Source: Brucella anthropi ATCC 49188
Lineage (GTDB): Bacteria > Pseudomonadota > Alphaproteobacteria > Rhizobiales > Rhizobiaceae
Direction of reading: 5' to 3'
Length of the DNA: 64,000 nt
NCBI RefSeq assembly: GCF_000017405.1
Contig: NC_009667.1
Span: 1,846,001-1,910,000 of the forward strand
In this document: positions 19,521 through 27,541 of the stretch, in pieces
How the letters are laid out: every line of letters starts with the position of its first letter
How positions within the stretch are numbered: the stretch's first letter is position 1
Notes under the pieces: generated by a model
What the model saw: only the letters and a program-made list of their open reading frames with translations
Told to the model about the DNA's origin: nothing
Database searches by the model: none
Position numbers and translations under genes: made by a program

Positions 19521-19717
19521 TTTGTCCCGTCCGGCTTATCGTTTTTTTCCAGACGGTTCTGATCCAGAAAACGTTCCGCTTTTGTCGTCTCCGTGCGAGC
19601 GAAAGCTTTTTCGGTCTTCGTACGCCCGAATTGAATGCGGTTCTGGTCAGCCTGCTTTTCTTTTTCAGCGCGGGCTTTCTGCTTTTTGAACTGTCTGAGA
19701 TTGACGATATCGCTCAT
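19517..19717 (-). CDS. DUF4169 family protein
   Basis: A 66-residue, strongly charged protein starting MSDIVNLRQFKKQKARAEKE, the signature of DUF4169. The ATG at 19717 was chosen because it begins exactly at the family signature; the open frame continues further upstream without conserved sequence. Function is unknown. It overlaps the RHH gene by four bases and is likely its operon partner. Confidence 0.82.
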   Translation of the reverse strand: MSDIVNLRQFKKQKARAEKEKQADQNRIQFGRTKTEKAFARTETTKAERFLDQNRLEKNDKPDGTK

Positions 19718-19797
19718 GGAACCACGCGGAAATGTTGAAGGCTCCTGAAAAATTACCGCGTTTCGGCCCGGTCTCGCAAGCTCGTAATAGGGTGGCT

Positions 19798-19974
19798 CTA
19801 CTTCTGCGGATCTTTGGGGTTGGTGAACCACCAGATGGCCAAGGACGCCAGAATCAGAAGTATAAGCCCAACTGTCATCTGCAGAAGCGGAAAGTTGGGT
19901 TCGTCTTTTGCCACGAAGAAAGCCGCGACAATGCCGCTTACCCACAATACTGCCTGAGCAATTGCACGAATCAT
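19798..19974 (-). CDS. Small two-helix membrane protein
   Basis: A 58-residue protein starting MIRAIAQAVLWVSGIVAAFFVA, with a second hydrophobic helix LLQMTVGLILLILASLAIWWF and a short polar tail. The ATG at 19974 has an AGGA about 10 bases upstream and places a helix at the N-terminus; an upstream in-frame start at 20073 is less likely. I do not recognise the family. It probably belongs to the same transcript as DUF4169 and RHH, 80 bases downstream. Confidence 0.62.
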   Translation of the reverse strand: MIRAIAQAVLWVSGIVAAFFVAKDEPNFPLLQMTVGLILLILASLAIWWFTNPKDPQK

Positions 19975-20140
19975 CGAACTCAATCCTGAACTGGTTGCCG
20001 TCAGAACAGAGTATAAAGCGCCGGTTTGCTTTTCACCATTGATCACGATCAACAGTGAAACGGAACTGTCCAATCAAACAAACGGACGAAACCAATCGGA
20101 GTTCTGGCCCATTATTCACATGAGGATGGTGTGTGCGGAA

Positions 20141-20725
20141 TTACTTTTTCCGGAAAGCATCCAGTGAAACAACATCGGCAGAAGGTTTGGCTTCCTTGTC
20201 GGTGCCATCATCTGCATTGTTGTCTTTGGCCGCAGCGGCTTCTTTTTCGGCTGCAGTCTTGCGCGACTTCGATTTAGGCTTTTCTGCCTTCTCGACCGGT
20301 GCTTCCGTGGGGAGGATTTCGATAGGCGCTACATTGCCGCCTTCGTCATTGTCGCTTTCTGGCTGTGCGATCGCGACATCGAATTCGAGTTCGAAATTGA
20401 CCGAAGGGTCGTAGAAACCACGGACGGCAGAAAAAGGTACAGTCAGCTTTTCAGGAATATCACCGAAAGACAGGCCAACTTCGAATAGTTGATCCGTAAC
20501 GAGCATGTCCCAGAACTGATGCTGTAAAACGATTGTCATCTGTTCGGGATATTTTTCCTTCAGGCGCGAGGAAATTCGCACACCGGGCGCTCCAGTCAGG
20601 AACGTGATGAAGAAATGATGGTTGCCTGGCAAGCCGGCCTTGGCCACTTCCGCAAGAACCTTGCGAATGACGCCGCGTAGGGCTTCCTGAGCGAGAATAT
20701 CGTAACGGATTAGGTCCTGTACCAT
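20141..20725 (-). CDS. sspB: SspB-alpha ClpXP adaptor (DUF1321)
   Basis: Adaptor that tethers ssrA-tagged or other substrates to ClpXP in alphaproteobacteria. The folded N-terminal domain (residues about 1-125) opens with IRYDILAQEALRGVIRKVL and contains GNHHFFITFLTGAPGVRISSRLKEKYPEQMTIVLQHQFWDL-like sequence. A long acidic/Ala-Lys linker follows, and the C-terminal ADVVSLDAFRKK is the short tail that contacts ClpX. Notably the tmRNA gene that makes its substrate tag lies in the same window (ssrA, about 35.8-36.1 kb); without the intervening element they would be roughly 3 kb apart. Confidence 0.92.
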   Translation of the reverse strand: MVQDLIRYDILAQEALRGVIRKVLAEVAKAGLPGNHHFFITFLTGAPGVRISSRLKEKYPEQMTIVLQHQFWDMLVTDQLFEVGLSFGDIPEKLTVPFSAVRGFYDPSVNFELEFDVAIAQPESDNDEGGNVAPIEILPTEAPVEKAEKPKSKSRKTAAEKEAAAAKDNNADDGTDKEAKPSADVVSLDAFRKK

Positions 20726-20867
20726 GGTTTGCTTATCCCACGGATTCGGAGGTCGATGTCAAGTTCGTTCTCGCCGGAACGGATGATATATGATCTGAAA
20801 AAGCAATAGGACGACGCCTGTGGCGGAAAGATGTGCAATTTTTGAACGCAATAGGGTGCGCTTGCCT

Positions 20868-21563
20868 CTATCGACTTCCGAAGGCCATCAGGAACGTGCG
20901 TACTCCGTTGACGGCGCTCTTTTCGATGATTGCATCGTCCACACCCTGACCGGTTAGCATATGGTAGTGCGTGTCGGCATTGATGAGCGCCATGAAATGG
21001 CGTGCGGCAAGGTCCGGATCGTCGACGCGCAGATGACCATCCATGGCGAGGCGCGCCAGACGGGCTGCTATGGCCGGGATGGCTTGTGCCGGGCCTTTGG
21101 TGCTGCAAATATTGGCTGCAAGCGGCAGGTTGGTCTCATTGGCCTGCATTACCTTGCGCAGAAACGCACCGGACGAATCGTATATGCAATTCCGGCTCAT
21201 GCGGATCGAGAAAGCCACCAGATCGTGCTCCAGATTTTCGCCAGTCTGGGGGAAAGTGGCCAGAACTGCGAACAGGCTCGCGTTCATACGTGCAAGCGCA
21301 TCCTCGACGACGGCAGCAAGCAAAGCTTCCTTATCGCGATAGTGATTATAGATGGTTTGACGTGACACGCCCGCTTCGTTGGCAATGAGGTCTATGCTCG
21401 CGCCTTGAAATCCGTCGCGATTGAAAACACGCGCAGCAGAACACAAAATGAAGTCGCGCTTCATGCACTGTCCGGGCTTTATCACCGCGGAATTCAGGCC
21501 CTTTTCGGATACAGCACGCTTCTCGGGCAGGGCGGCCATGTCGATAATGTCAGTAGGCTTCAT
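20868..21563 (-). CDS. TetR/AcrR family repressor
   Basis: A 231-residue regulator with a TetR HTH at about residues 35-80 (ILCSAARVFNRDGFQGASIDLIANEAGVSRQTIYNHYRDKEALLAAVV). The N-terminal extension before the HTH is longer than usual (about 33 residues), so an internal start at MKRDFILC is possible. It is divergent from a Bcr/CflA-type MFS exporter, with two tandem dyads directly in the shared promoter region. The natural inference is that it represses both itself and the exporter. The inducer is unknown. Confidence 0.88.
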   Translation of the reverse strand: MKPTDIIDMAALPEKRAVSEKGLNSAVIKPGQCMKRDFILCSAARVFNRDGFQGASIDLIANEAGVSRQTIYNHYRDKEALLAAVVEDALARMNASLFAVLATFPQTGENLEHDLVAFSIRMSRNCIYDSSGAFLRKVMQANETNLPLAANICSTKGPAQAIPAIAARLARLAMDGHLRVDDPDLAARHFMALINADTHYHMLTGQGVDDAIIEKSAVNGVRTFLMAFGSR

Positions 21564-21590
21564 AACTCCAACATAAGATAGCTTGACGTT

Positions 21591-21626
21591 TTGGACAATG
21601 GTGTCTAATTTGACATCAGTGTCAAA
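21591..21626. promoter_or_regulatory. Two tandem operator dyads for the TetR regulator
   Basis: Two 18-bp inverted repeats lie end to end. The right one is perfect: TTTGACA-tcag-TGTCAAA (21609-21626). The left one, TTGGACA-atg-GTGTCTAA (21591-21608), is an imperfect copy with the same GACA/TGTC core. They lie 28 bases upstream of the tetR start and about 230 bases upstream of the MFS start, so they best fit tetR autorepression with a divergent promoter. Confidence 0.75.
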
Positions 21627-21857
21627 TCTGTTTTGACGATGCGTATAGAATGCCTTTCGCTACAGAGTTTTCAAGTGTCGGCCGTAATGGAAAACAGGTC
21701 GATATCGTCAAGATGGAACGAAAACCGGTAGCGAATACAAATATTTATCTGTCCTGTACCGATTTTGCGAGCCCGATGGCGCCATCCTCCCAAGCAAAAC
21801 CGGAGATTCGAAATCGGTGCGGGAACCTCACGAAACATTGATGAAAGCGCGTCCCCC

Positions 21858-23069
21858 ATGGCTTCCAGTCTTGTGCGCAATGCCATTGTTCTTGGCCTTC
21901 TTTCCGCCATTGGCCCATTTGCGATCGATATGTATCTGCCAGCTCTGCCCACCATTGCCGCCGATTTGCACGCGGAAACTGGTGCGGTGCAGATGAGCCT
22001 TCTGGCCTTTTTCATTGCTCTCGCGGTTGCGCAGCTTTTCTGCGGGCCGCTGTCGGATATGGTCGGGCGTAAACTTCCGCTTTATGGCGGTCTGGTCTTG
22101 TTCGGTATCGGCAGCATTGGCTCCGCCGTCGCGACCGATATAGATGTGCTCGTGCTTTTCCGCTTCGTTCAGGGGCTGGGTGCAGCGGCCGGTATGGTCA
22201 TCCCGCGCGCTGTCGTGCGAGACCTTCACACAGGTATCGAGGCAGCGCGTCTGATGTCGCTTCTGATGCTGGTTTTCTCCATTTCGCCGATTCTGGCGCC
22301 GCTGACCGGTTCCGTCATCATCAGCTTCTTTGGCTGGCGTGGTGTTTTCTGGGCGGTTCTGGTCGCTGCCGTTATTGGTATCATCCTGGTGGCCACTGCA
22401 CAGAAAGAGACGCGGACGGCAGAGGCCCGGCTTGAAAGCAATCTGGGCAGCGCCTTGCGCGGCTACGGTCGTCTGCTTAAGGATCGCTATTTCCTCGGAC
22501 TGGTCTTTGTTGGCGGCTTTGGCATCGCGTCCTTTTTCGTCTATCTCGCCAACTCGTCCTTCGTGCTTATCGACCATTACGGCCTGACGCCGACGCAATA
22601 TGCCATCGCGTTTTCGGCCAATGCAGTATCGTTCTTCGGCGTTTCGCAGTTGAACGGCTGGTTGGGGGCACGCTTCGGGCTTCGCCGCGTCATGCGATTC
22701 GCCGTTTCCGGATTTGCAGCGGCAATGCTCGCCATGTTCGCCGCCGCACTCATGGGGCATCAGTCGCTCTGGTTGATCGCAGGCTTCCTGTTCGTAGGCT
22801 ATGGTTTCCTTGGCCTTGTCATCCCAACAACGGCGGTGCTGGCTCTGGAAGACCACGGCGAGATTGCAGGAACTGCTTCTGCGCTGATGGGTACGCTGCA
22901 TTTCGTGATTGGCGGCGTTGCCATTGGGGTGACAGGCTCGTTCTTTGACGGAACGGCTGTGCCGATGGTCGGCGGAATTGCCGGTTGTGCGCTCACGGCC
23001 TTCGTGCTGACGCAGATCGTTCTTTCGCGCAAGGCAAGTGAACTCGATACGGAAGCCGCCGCTGCATAA
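21858..23069 (+). CDS. Bcr/CflA family multidrug efflux MFS transporter
   Basis: A 403-residue, 12-helix major facilitator of the Bcr/CflA drug:H+ antiporter group in the inner membrane. Typical features are FAIDMYLPALPTIAADLHAETGAVQMSL at the N-terminus and the loop 2-3 motif GPLSDMVGRKLPLYGGL. The ATG at 21858 was chosen because it begins just before helix 1; upstream in-frame sequence is not conserved-looking. The ribosome site is weak. It is divergent from a TetR gene. The integrated element starts 17 bases after its stop, so before integration this gene faced the 3' end of ssrA. Confidence 0.9.
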   Translation: MASSLVRNAIVLGLLSAIGPFAIDMYLPALPTIAADLHAETGAVQMSLLAFFIALAVAQLFCGPLSDMVGRKLPLYGGLVLFGIGSIGSAVATDIDVLVLFRFVQGLGAAAGMVIPRAVVRDLHTGIEAARLMSLLMLVFSISPILAPLTGSVIISFFGWRGVFWAVLVAAVIGIILVATAQKETRTAEARLESNLGSALRGYGRLLKDRYFLGLVFVGGFGIASFFVYLANSSFVLIDHYGLTPTQYAIAFSANAVSFFGVSQLNGWLGARFGLRRVMRFAVSGFAAAMLAMFAAALMGHQSLWLIAGFLFVGYGFLGLVIPTTAVLALEDHGEIAGTASALMGTLHFVIGGVAIGVTGSFFDGTAVPMVGGIAGCALTAFVLTQIVLSRKASELDTEAAAA

Positions 23070-23085
23070 GTAATGTGAAAGGGAA

Positions 23086-23098
23086 AGTGGAGGCTTCC
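23086..23098. repeat. attL: left 13-bp direct repeat of the element
   Basis: AAGTGGAGGCTTC, identical to 35787-35799. It is followed by CACTT, so the site reads AAGTGG-aggctt-CCACTT, a dyad with a 6-base centre that fits core sites of tyrosine recombinases. This copy is the displaced duplicate of the ssrA 3' end. Confidence 0.85.
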
Positions 23099-23136
23099 AC
23101 TTGAACCCACCTTACTTATTGAAATTAAAGAGAATA

Positions 23137-23163
23137 GGTTTTCCAGCGAACTACAGGAAAACC
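23137..23163. repeat. Inverted repeat near the left element end
   Basis: GGTTTTCC and GGAAAACC, 8-bp perfect arms with an 11-base spacer. It lies between attL and the first gene, and could be a regulatory site, a hairpin blocking entry of outside transcription, or an integrase/Xis arm site. It directly precedes an 18-codon open frame (23164-23220) with an AGGA ribosome site; I do not call that a gene. Confidence 0.45.
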
Positions 23164-23251
23164 ATGAACATTATTGGAACAAACCGGCTTACTGTAAAGC
23201 GGTTGAACGCGGGCAAATAATTGCTGCCGCTGATGTATGTGAGGTGTCGAT

Positions 23252-23635
23252 ATGATGCCTGCACGTTATCATCGCTTACGAGATCGGGCCATGGCCGTTG
23301 TCGATCGGGCATTTGCTGAGCCGGTTCGATTGTCGTTTTTCACGGCTCAAGGCACTACCGATCCCAGCCGCCCTATAATCGAGATAGAAGCCGTTCTGCG
23401 CGTTGGTGGTGGCAAGTCCACTACGATTGGCGGTTCGAGCAAATCATCTTGGCGCACGCGTATCGTTGCCCAAAAATCAGAACTTCATATCGACCGTACC
23501 AAATACCCGACTGTCACAGTCAGGGCAAAGGACAAGGTGCGAGCTTTGGCACGTCCGGGCCAGCCTTGGTTTGAAGTTGCTGCGGTTGATGATCGTGGTG
23601 AAACTCGTTTAGTCTTGCAGCTTGGTGAGGCTTGA
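23252..23635 (+). CDS. Possible phage head-tail adaptor protein
   Basis: A 127-residue protein I cannot place firmly. The C-terminal half (ELHIDRTKYPTVTVRAKDKVRALARPGQPWFEVAAVDDRGETRLVLQL) has the pattern of phage head-completion/joining proteins: a strand, then a 'defined by data/position' loop, then paired strands ending in an LxL motif. The location fits only partly: it is at the left end, far from gpW and the capsid in the integrated form. In the excised circle it lies after alpA and int, still separated from the head genes by the attachment site. It overlaps the next gene by one base (TGATG), indicating cotranslation. Confidence 0.4.
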   Translation: MMPARYHRLRDRAMAVVDRAFAEPVRLSFFTAQGTTDPSRPIIEIEAVLRVGGGKSTTIGGSSKSSWRTRIVAQKSELHIDRTKYPTVTVRAKDKVRALARPGQPWFEVAAVDDRGETRLVLQLGEA

Positions 23636-23835
23636 TGATGGCTGATCAGCTTAATCCAGAAATTCTTGTTGCTGCGAAATGGCTGTTTGAATGCGGACAG
23701 CAATGCGTAGGCGCCAAAATACCTGTCCTACGTGAGCGTTTTGCTCTTACAGCGCTAGACGCTATCGAAGCGATGAAACAAGCGCGTATGCTGGCAAATT
23801 CAAGCAATACGGGGGATCGTAGCAATGAGCGATGA
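23635..23835 (+). CDS. Small hypothetical protein of the satellite
   Basis: A 66-residue, largely helical protein (MMADQLNPEILVAAKWLFECGQQ...) that I do not recognise. The start overlaps the preceding stop codon and its 3' end overlaps the replication gene by 11 bases. It lies in a tight three-gene early operon with the replication initiator, so a helper or regulatory role in replication is possible but only inferred from position. Confidence 0.6.
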   Translation: MMADQLNPEILVAAKWLFECGQQCVGAKIPVLRERFALTALDAIEAMKQARMLANSSNTGDRSNER

Positions 23836-24793
23836 TTTCACCCGTAGCCGCATGGCGTGGCTGGATCAGATTTACGATGATCAGCAGCTTACGACAGTAT
23901 CACGCGATGCTGCCTTTCGTATTAGCCGCTATTTCAATCGCAGGGGCTTCGCCAGTAGCGGAAACCTGAATGCATGGCCGTCATATGAGACGCTTGCAAA
24001 AGAGGCTGGTTGCTCTCCAAAGACGATCCAGCGCGCTGTCTCATTATTGCGTGAGCGCGGCCATGTTGCGACGAATGGCAATGGCGGACGTTCGAAGGCG
24101 CTGACGTATTTTGCAGTTATCAAGGTAGGCACGAAAGCGGACGAAACGGGCGCTGATATAGCGTTTATCGCGCCTGATAAAGGTGGACAGAATTGTCCAC
24201 GTTTAGTTGAAAAGGTGGACACGGCTGTCCCTAAAGGTGGACATTTGAATGCCGAAAAGGTGGACAAATATGTCCTACAAACCTCTTTGAATAAATCCCT
24301 GATTAAATCCTTGAGCGCGGCGCGTGTGCATGACGCTGCCGATGAACCATTCAAGGCGGCATGGTCGATAGCTGTTTTCGACAAATTGGCAAAAGGGCCG
24401 GGGGCATTGCCAAGGCCGGGAACCGCTTTGCTTCGAAACCTGATTGAGATTGAGAAAAGACCAGCCCTTGTTCTGGATCATCAAGCTAAGCATGGATGGC
24501 CTGAGATCAACAGCATGTTCGAACAGCCAAAGGCGCTTGAGCATGAAACGCTTGCGCCTTCGATCCGCAAGATGGCTTTCGAGATGGAAGCTGTCACATC
24601 GGGCAGCGCTCAATGGAACGATTGGCAGTGCGAGTTTGAGGCAAGGGGCTGGCCGTTTCCACGGGATGCCAAGGCTATGAGCTTCCCACGCGGTGGAGTG
24701 AAGGCACTACCAGCATTCATGGCTGCACTGGTGGCAAGGCAGGCAGGCGGCGGGAATGTGGTGCCAATGGCTGCAAGGGCAGTCGGGGCATGA
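23825..24793 (+). CDS. HTH-domain replication initiator of the satellite
   Basis: A 322-residue protein with an N-terminal HTH_36-type winged helix (residues about 20-80: SRYFNRRGFASSGNLNAWPSYETLAKEAGCSPKTIQRAVSLLRERGHV). Such domains are common in phage and plasmid replication proteins. The middle of the gene, between this domain and a less conserved C-terminal domain, carries four AAAGGTGGACA iterons, as in lambda O, where the origin lies inside the gene. The iterons are followed by AT-rich DNA. There is no primase or helicase motif I can see, so it would recruit host or other factors. Role inferred from HTH plus iterons. Confidence 0.68.
   Translation: MSDDFTRSRMAWLDQIYDDQQLTTVSRDAAFRISRYFNRRGFASSGNLNAWPSYETLAKEAGCSPKTIQRAVSLLRERGHVATNGNGGRSKALTYFAVIKVGTKADETGADIAFIAPDKGGQNCPRLVEKVDTAVPKGGHLNAEKVDKYVLQTSLNKSLIKSLSAARVHDAADEPFKAAWSIAVFDKLAKGPGALPRPGTALLRNLIEIEKRPALVLDHQAKHGWPEINSMFEQPKALEHETLAPSIRKMAFEMEAVTSGSAQWNDWQCEFEARGWPFPRDAKAMSFPRGGVKALPAFMAALVARQAGGGNVVPMAARAVGA
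24179..24275. repeat. Iteron array, putative satellite origin of replication
   Basis: Four exact copies of AAAGGTGGACA begin at 24179, 24211, 24233 and 24256, spaced 32, 22 and 23 bases. Three of them continue into TGTCC to form dyads; the first is a perfect palindrome, GTGGACA-gaat-TGTCCAC (24183-24200). An A+T-rich stretch follows at about 24281-24312, a plausible unwinding element. All lie inside the putative initiator gene. Confidence 0.72.
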
Positions 24794-24904
24794 GCGTTTG
24801 GGTCCTTCCGGGTATCTGTCTGCTGCGGGTGAGCGCGACTGCGGGATTTCGGTCTGTGCAGTTAAATTTTATAGCTAAAAACAATTGGTTAGATGGTGAT
24901 ACTC

Positions 24905-25426
24905 ATGAATATTTCTCATGAAGTTTCAGCCGATCCGGCGTTAAAACAAGAGCCGCGCACCATTTCGAAAAGCGGTTTTTCCAAGCTGATCAATGTCTCT
25001 CCCGGTCGGGTTTCGCAGATGATCACTGCGGGAATGCCTGTGGAGCGCGATGGAAAAATTGACGTTGCGCGGTGCAAACTCTGGATCTCCGAGAATATCA
25101 ATCCGACACGTGCAGCAAGTCAGGCGCAAGGTGCCACGCTGTTCGGTGAGGAAAAGCAGGCGATCTCACTGACGGCGGAACGCGCAAGGCTGGCAAAGGC
25201 ACAAGCGGATGCTGTCGAACTGAAAAATGCGACCATTCGGCGTGAGTTGGTGTCTGCGAGCGAAGTGGAACGGCTTTGGTCGGGTGAGTGGATGCAGTTG
25301 CGTTCAAGCGTTCTCGCCGTGCCTTCGCGGCTGAGACAGCTTCTGCCACACCTGACGGCTGAGGATATTGAAGCCATAGACGGCGAACTGCGCCGGATGC
25401 TTACGGAGTTTGGCAATGATCAGTGA
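24905..25426 (+). CDS. Terminase small subunit (Nu1-like)
   Basis: DNA-recognition subunit of the packaging motor. The 173-residue protein has an N-terminal HTH (ISKSGFSKLINVSPGRVSQMITAGMPVERDGKIDVARCKLWI) as in lambda gpNu1, then a helical region with RLAKAQADAVELKNATIRRELVSASEVERLW, a stretch shared by many small terminases and DNA packaging proteins. The ATG at 24905 was preferred over an upstream frame start at 24893; the ribosome site is modest (GGTGAT). It overlaps the large terminase by 11 bases. The packaging start (cos-like) site would be expected in or near 24794-24904, but I cannot identify it. Confidence 0.8.
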   Translation: MNISHEVSADPALKQEPRTISKSGFSKLINVSPGRVSQMITAGMPVERDGKIDVARCKLWISENINPTRAASQAQGATLFGEEKQAISLTAERARLAKAQADAVELKNATIRRELVSASEVERLWSGEWMQLRSSVLAVPSRLRQLLPHLTAEDIEAIDGELRRMLTEFGNDQ

Positions 25427-27197
25427 AACACTTATCGAAGTTCGTGAGCGTTCGCGCCGGTCGATTATTCCGCCTGCACGGTTGCAACTGTCGCAATGGA
25501 TCGAGCGTGAAGTGCGGTTGCCTGCCGATGTGTCGGCCATGCGCGGCCCTATTCGGCTATATCCTTTTCAGCGTGGCATGGCCGATGCAATGAGCGATTC
25601 GAAGATTGAACGCATTACGGTCGTGAAATCTGCCCGTATTGGTTATACCACATTGCTGGTTGGTCTGCTTGGTTCGCACGTGGTGAACGAACCGGCACCC
25701 GTTTTGTTCGTGCTGCCAACTGAGGATGATTGCCGAACATTTGTTGTGTCGAATGTCGAGCCGACTTTTGAGGCTTCGCCATGTCTTGCGAATGCGCTGG
25801 CAAGCGATAAAGGCAGCGAGAAACGCAATACGCTTTTGTCACGGCGTTTTCCCGGGGGCAGTCTCAAAGTTATCGCGGCCAAAGCACCGCGCAATCTTCG
25901 CGCTCACAATGCCCGTATCCTGATCATGGACGAGACTGACGGCATGGAAATGACCAAGGAAGGCAGTCCTATCCCGATTGCCGAACGGCGCACCATGTCT
26001 TTTCCTGATCGGAAAATCATAATCGGCTCAACCCCGATCTATGAAGATAGCAGCCATGTGTTGAGCGCCTATGAGCGTTCAGACAAGCGAATTTATGAGG
26101 TGCCTTGTCCTGAATGTGGAGACTTCCACGAAATCGAATGGAAGGACATTCACTGGCCGGAAGGTGAGCCGGAAAAGGCTCATTGGGCTTGCCCTGGCTG
26201 CGGTTCTGTCGTCGAGGAAAGATACAAGGGCAGCATGGTTGCAGCCGGTCGCTGGCGTATCACAGCGCCGGAAGTGAAAGGCCATGCGGGGTTTCGTATC
26301 AACTCGCTAGTGTCGCCGCTGGAAAATGCAGCGTGGGGCATTCTCGCCAAAGAGTTTCTTGCAGCCAAAGACGATCCTGCTTTGCTGCAAACATTCATCA
26401 ATCTTGTGCTGGGGCAGGGGTGGCGTGAAAGCGGCGAGGAAATGGACGATAGCGAACTGGCAAGCCGTGTCGAAGCGATCTCGCTTGATATGCTGCCAGA
26501 AAGCGTTCTTGCCCTCACAGCAGGAGTAGACACGCAACGCGACCGCCTTGAGGTTACAATTATCGGTTGGACGCGGGATGGCGAGGCTATGATCCTTGAT
26601 CACAAGGTGATTTGGGGCTTGCCAGATGATGACGCAACATGGACCGAAATTGATGCTGTTCTAAAAATGCGATTTGATCATCCGCTCGGTGGCAAGCTAG
26701 GGCTGGATGCTGTTGCAATCGATAGTTCTGACGGCGAGACGATGGAAAACGTCTATTCGTTCTGCTTTCCGCGTTCTTCGCGTAAGGTTCTGGCAATCAA
26801 GGGCGTAAACGGAAATCGTCCATGGATTGAGAAATCCAAGTCGAAAGTGAAAGGTGGGGCGCTTTGGATTGTCGGCGTGGACGGTTTGAAATCTCACCTG
26901 ACAGCGCGGCTATCGAGAGGGCGAACAATCCGTTTCTCTGATCGGTTGCCGTTGTCGTGGTTTGAACAGCTTGCCAGTGAGCGGGTTGTTGTGCGCTATA
27001 CACGCGGCCAGCCACAACGCCGATTTGAGCGCATTCCCGGTCGTAGAGCCGAAGCGCTGGATTGTGTTGTGTATGGTTTCGCAGCACGCCAGATACTGAA
27101 TATCAACTGGGATCAGCGCATTGATGATTTGCGGCTTGGTGTAGAAACAATCGCGCCAAAAGTGCAGGCCGTTACGAAGTCGAAGTGGCTGCGATAA
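25416..27197 (+). CDS. Terminase large subunit, GpA family
   Basis: ATPase and nuclease that cuts and pumps DNA into capsids. The 593-residue protein matches the lambda GpA family: N-terminal SQWIEREVRLPADVSAMRGPIRLYPFQRGMADAM, a Walker A variant VVKSARIGYTTLLVG (about residues 69-83), a Walker B-like ILIMDETDGME, and the two CPxCG zinc-like knuckles typical of the family. The C-terminal nuclease domain begins near TAGVDTQRDRLEVTIIGW. The ATG at 25416 has an ACGGAG upstream. Full length suggests an active enzyme. A GpA terminase implies cos-type packaging. Confidence 0.93.
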   Translation: MISETLIEVRERSRRSIIPPARLQLSQWIEREVRLPADVSAMRGPIRLYPFQRGMADAMSDSKIERITVVKSARIGYTTLLVGLLGSHVVNEPAPVLFVLPTEDDCRTFVVSNVEPTFEASPCLANALASDKGSEKRNTLLSRRFPGGSLKVIAAKAPRNLRAHNARILIMDETDGMEMTKEGSPIPIAERRTMSFPDRKIIIGSTPIYEDSSHVLSAYERSDKRIYEVPCPECGDFHEIEWKDIHWPEGEPEKAHWACPGCGSVVEERYKGSMVAAGRWRITAPEVKGHAGFRINSLVSPLENAAWGILAKEFLAAKDDPALLQTFINLVLGQGWRESGEEMDDSELASRVEAISLDMLPESVLALTAGVDTQRDRLEVTIIGWTRDGEAMILDHKVIWGLPDDDATWTEIDAVLKMRFDHPLGGKLGLDAVAIDSSDGETMENVYSFCFPRSSRKVLAIKGVNGNRPWIEKSKSKVKGGALWIVGVDGLKSHLTARLSRGRTIRFSDRLPLSWFEQLASERVVVRYTRGQPQRRFERIPGRRAEALDCVVYGFAARQILNINWDQRIDDLRLGVETIAPKVQAVTKSKWLR

Positions 27198-27278
27198 GTA
27201 ATATGGGGCTGCAAATTTGCAGGCCCGGACGGGCGACACGGTGTCACCCGTATTTCATGTGGCCAAGTTGGCCAGTTG

Positions 27279-27305
27279 ATCAAGTCGCCAAGTTGGCGAC
27301 TTGAT
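27279..27305. terminator. Bidirectional hairpin between terminase and minus-strand block
   Basis: A perfect 12-bp stem, ATCAAGTCGCCA-agt-TGGCGACTTGAT, sits between the convergent large terminase gene and the HTH gene on the minus strand. A second, smaller hairpin (TGGCCA-agt-TGGCCA) lies just upstream, and a further GACAC/GTGTC dyad lies near 27235. Only short T-runs are present. Confidence 0.62.
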
Positions 27306-27309
27306 TTAG

Positions 27310-27528
27310 CTATTTAGGCTCGGCTTGGGCGAGCGCCTGTTCAACTTTGACTGCATTCGCAAAGTTGTAACTTCCAGAATTGGCAGGGGTGTTTTCAAGG
27401 GAGTCAAGTTCCTGAACGCTTATGCCGGCGGAAGCTGCTAATTCCTCTTGGGTTAAGCCAAGTGTTTCTCTCCGCGATTTGAAGCCAGCTGGATGCCGCT
27501 CTTGTACATCGATTTTGACTGAGGTCAT
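27310..27528 (-). CDS. XRE-type helix-turn-helix protein
   Basis: A 72-residue protein with an XRE HTH (FKSRRETLGLTQEELAASAGISVQELDSLE). The ATG at 27528 follows a GAGAAAG ribosome site; the open frame continues upstream but would overlap the neighbouring gene. It begins 13 bases after the nuclease gene on the same strand. A small HTH protein paired with a nuclease could be its regulator, and by position could act like a controller protein; this is inference. Confidence 0.7.
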   Translation of the reverse strand: MTSVKIDVQERHPAGFKSRRETLGLTQEELAASAGISVQELDSLENTPANSGSYNFANAVKVEQALAQAEPK

Positions 27529-27541
27529 GATTTTTTCTTTC

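Noticed and set aside
23164..23220. 18-codon frame near attL
   Set aside because: It has an AGGA upstream but is too short to support without conservation.
24790..24921. 43-codon frame overlapping the end of the replication gene (ATGA)
   Set aside because: No ribosome site of note, Trp/Cys-rich start without a pattern, and it runs into the small terminase gene.
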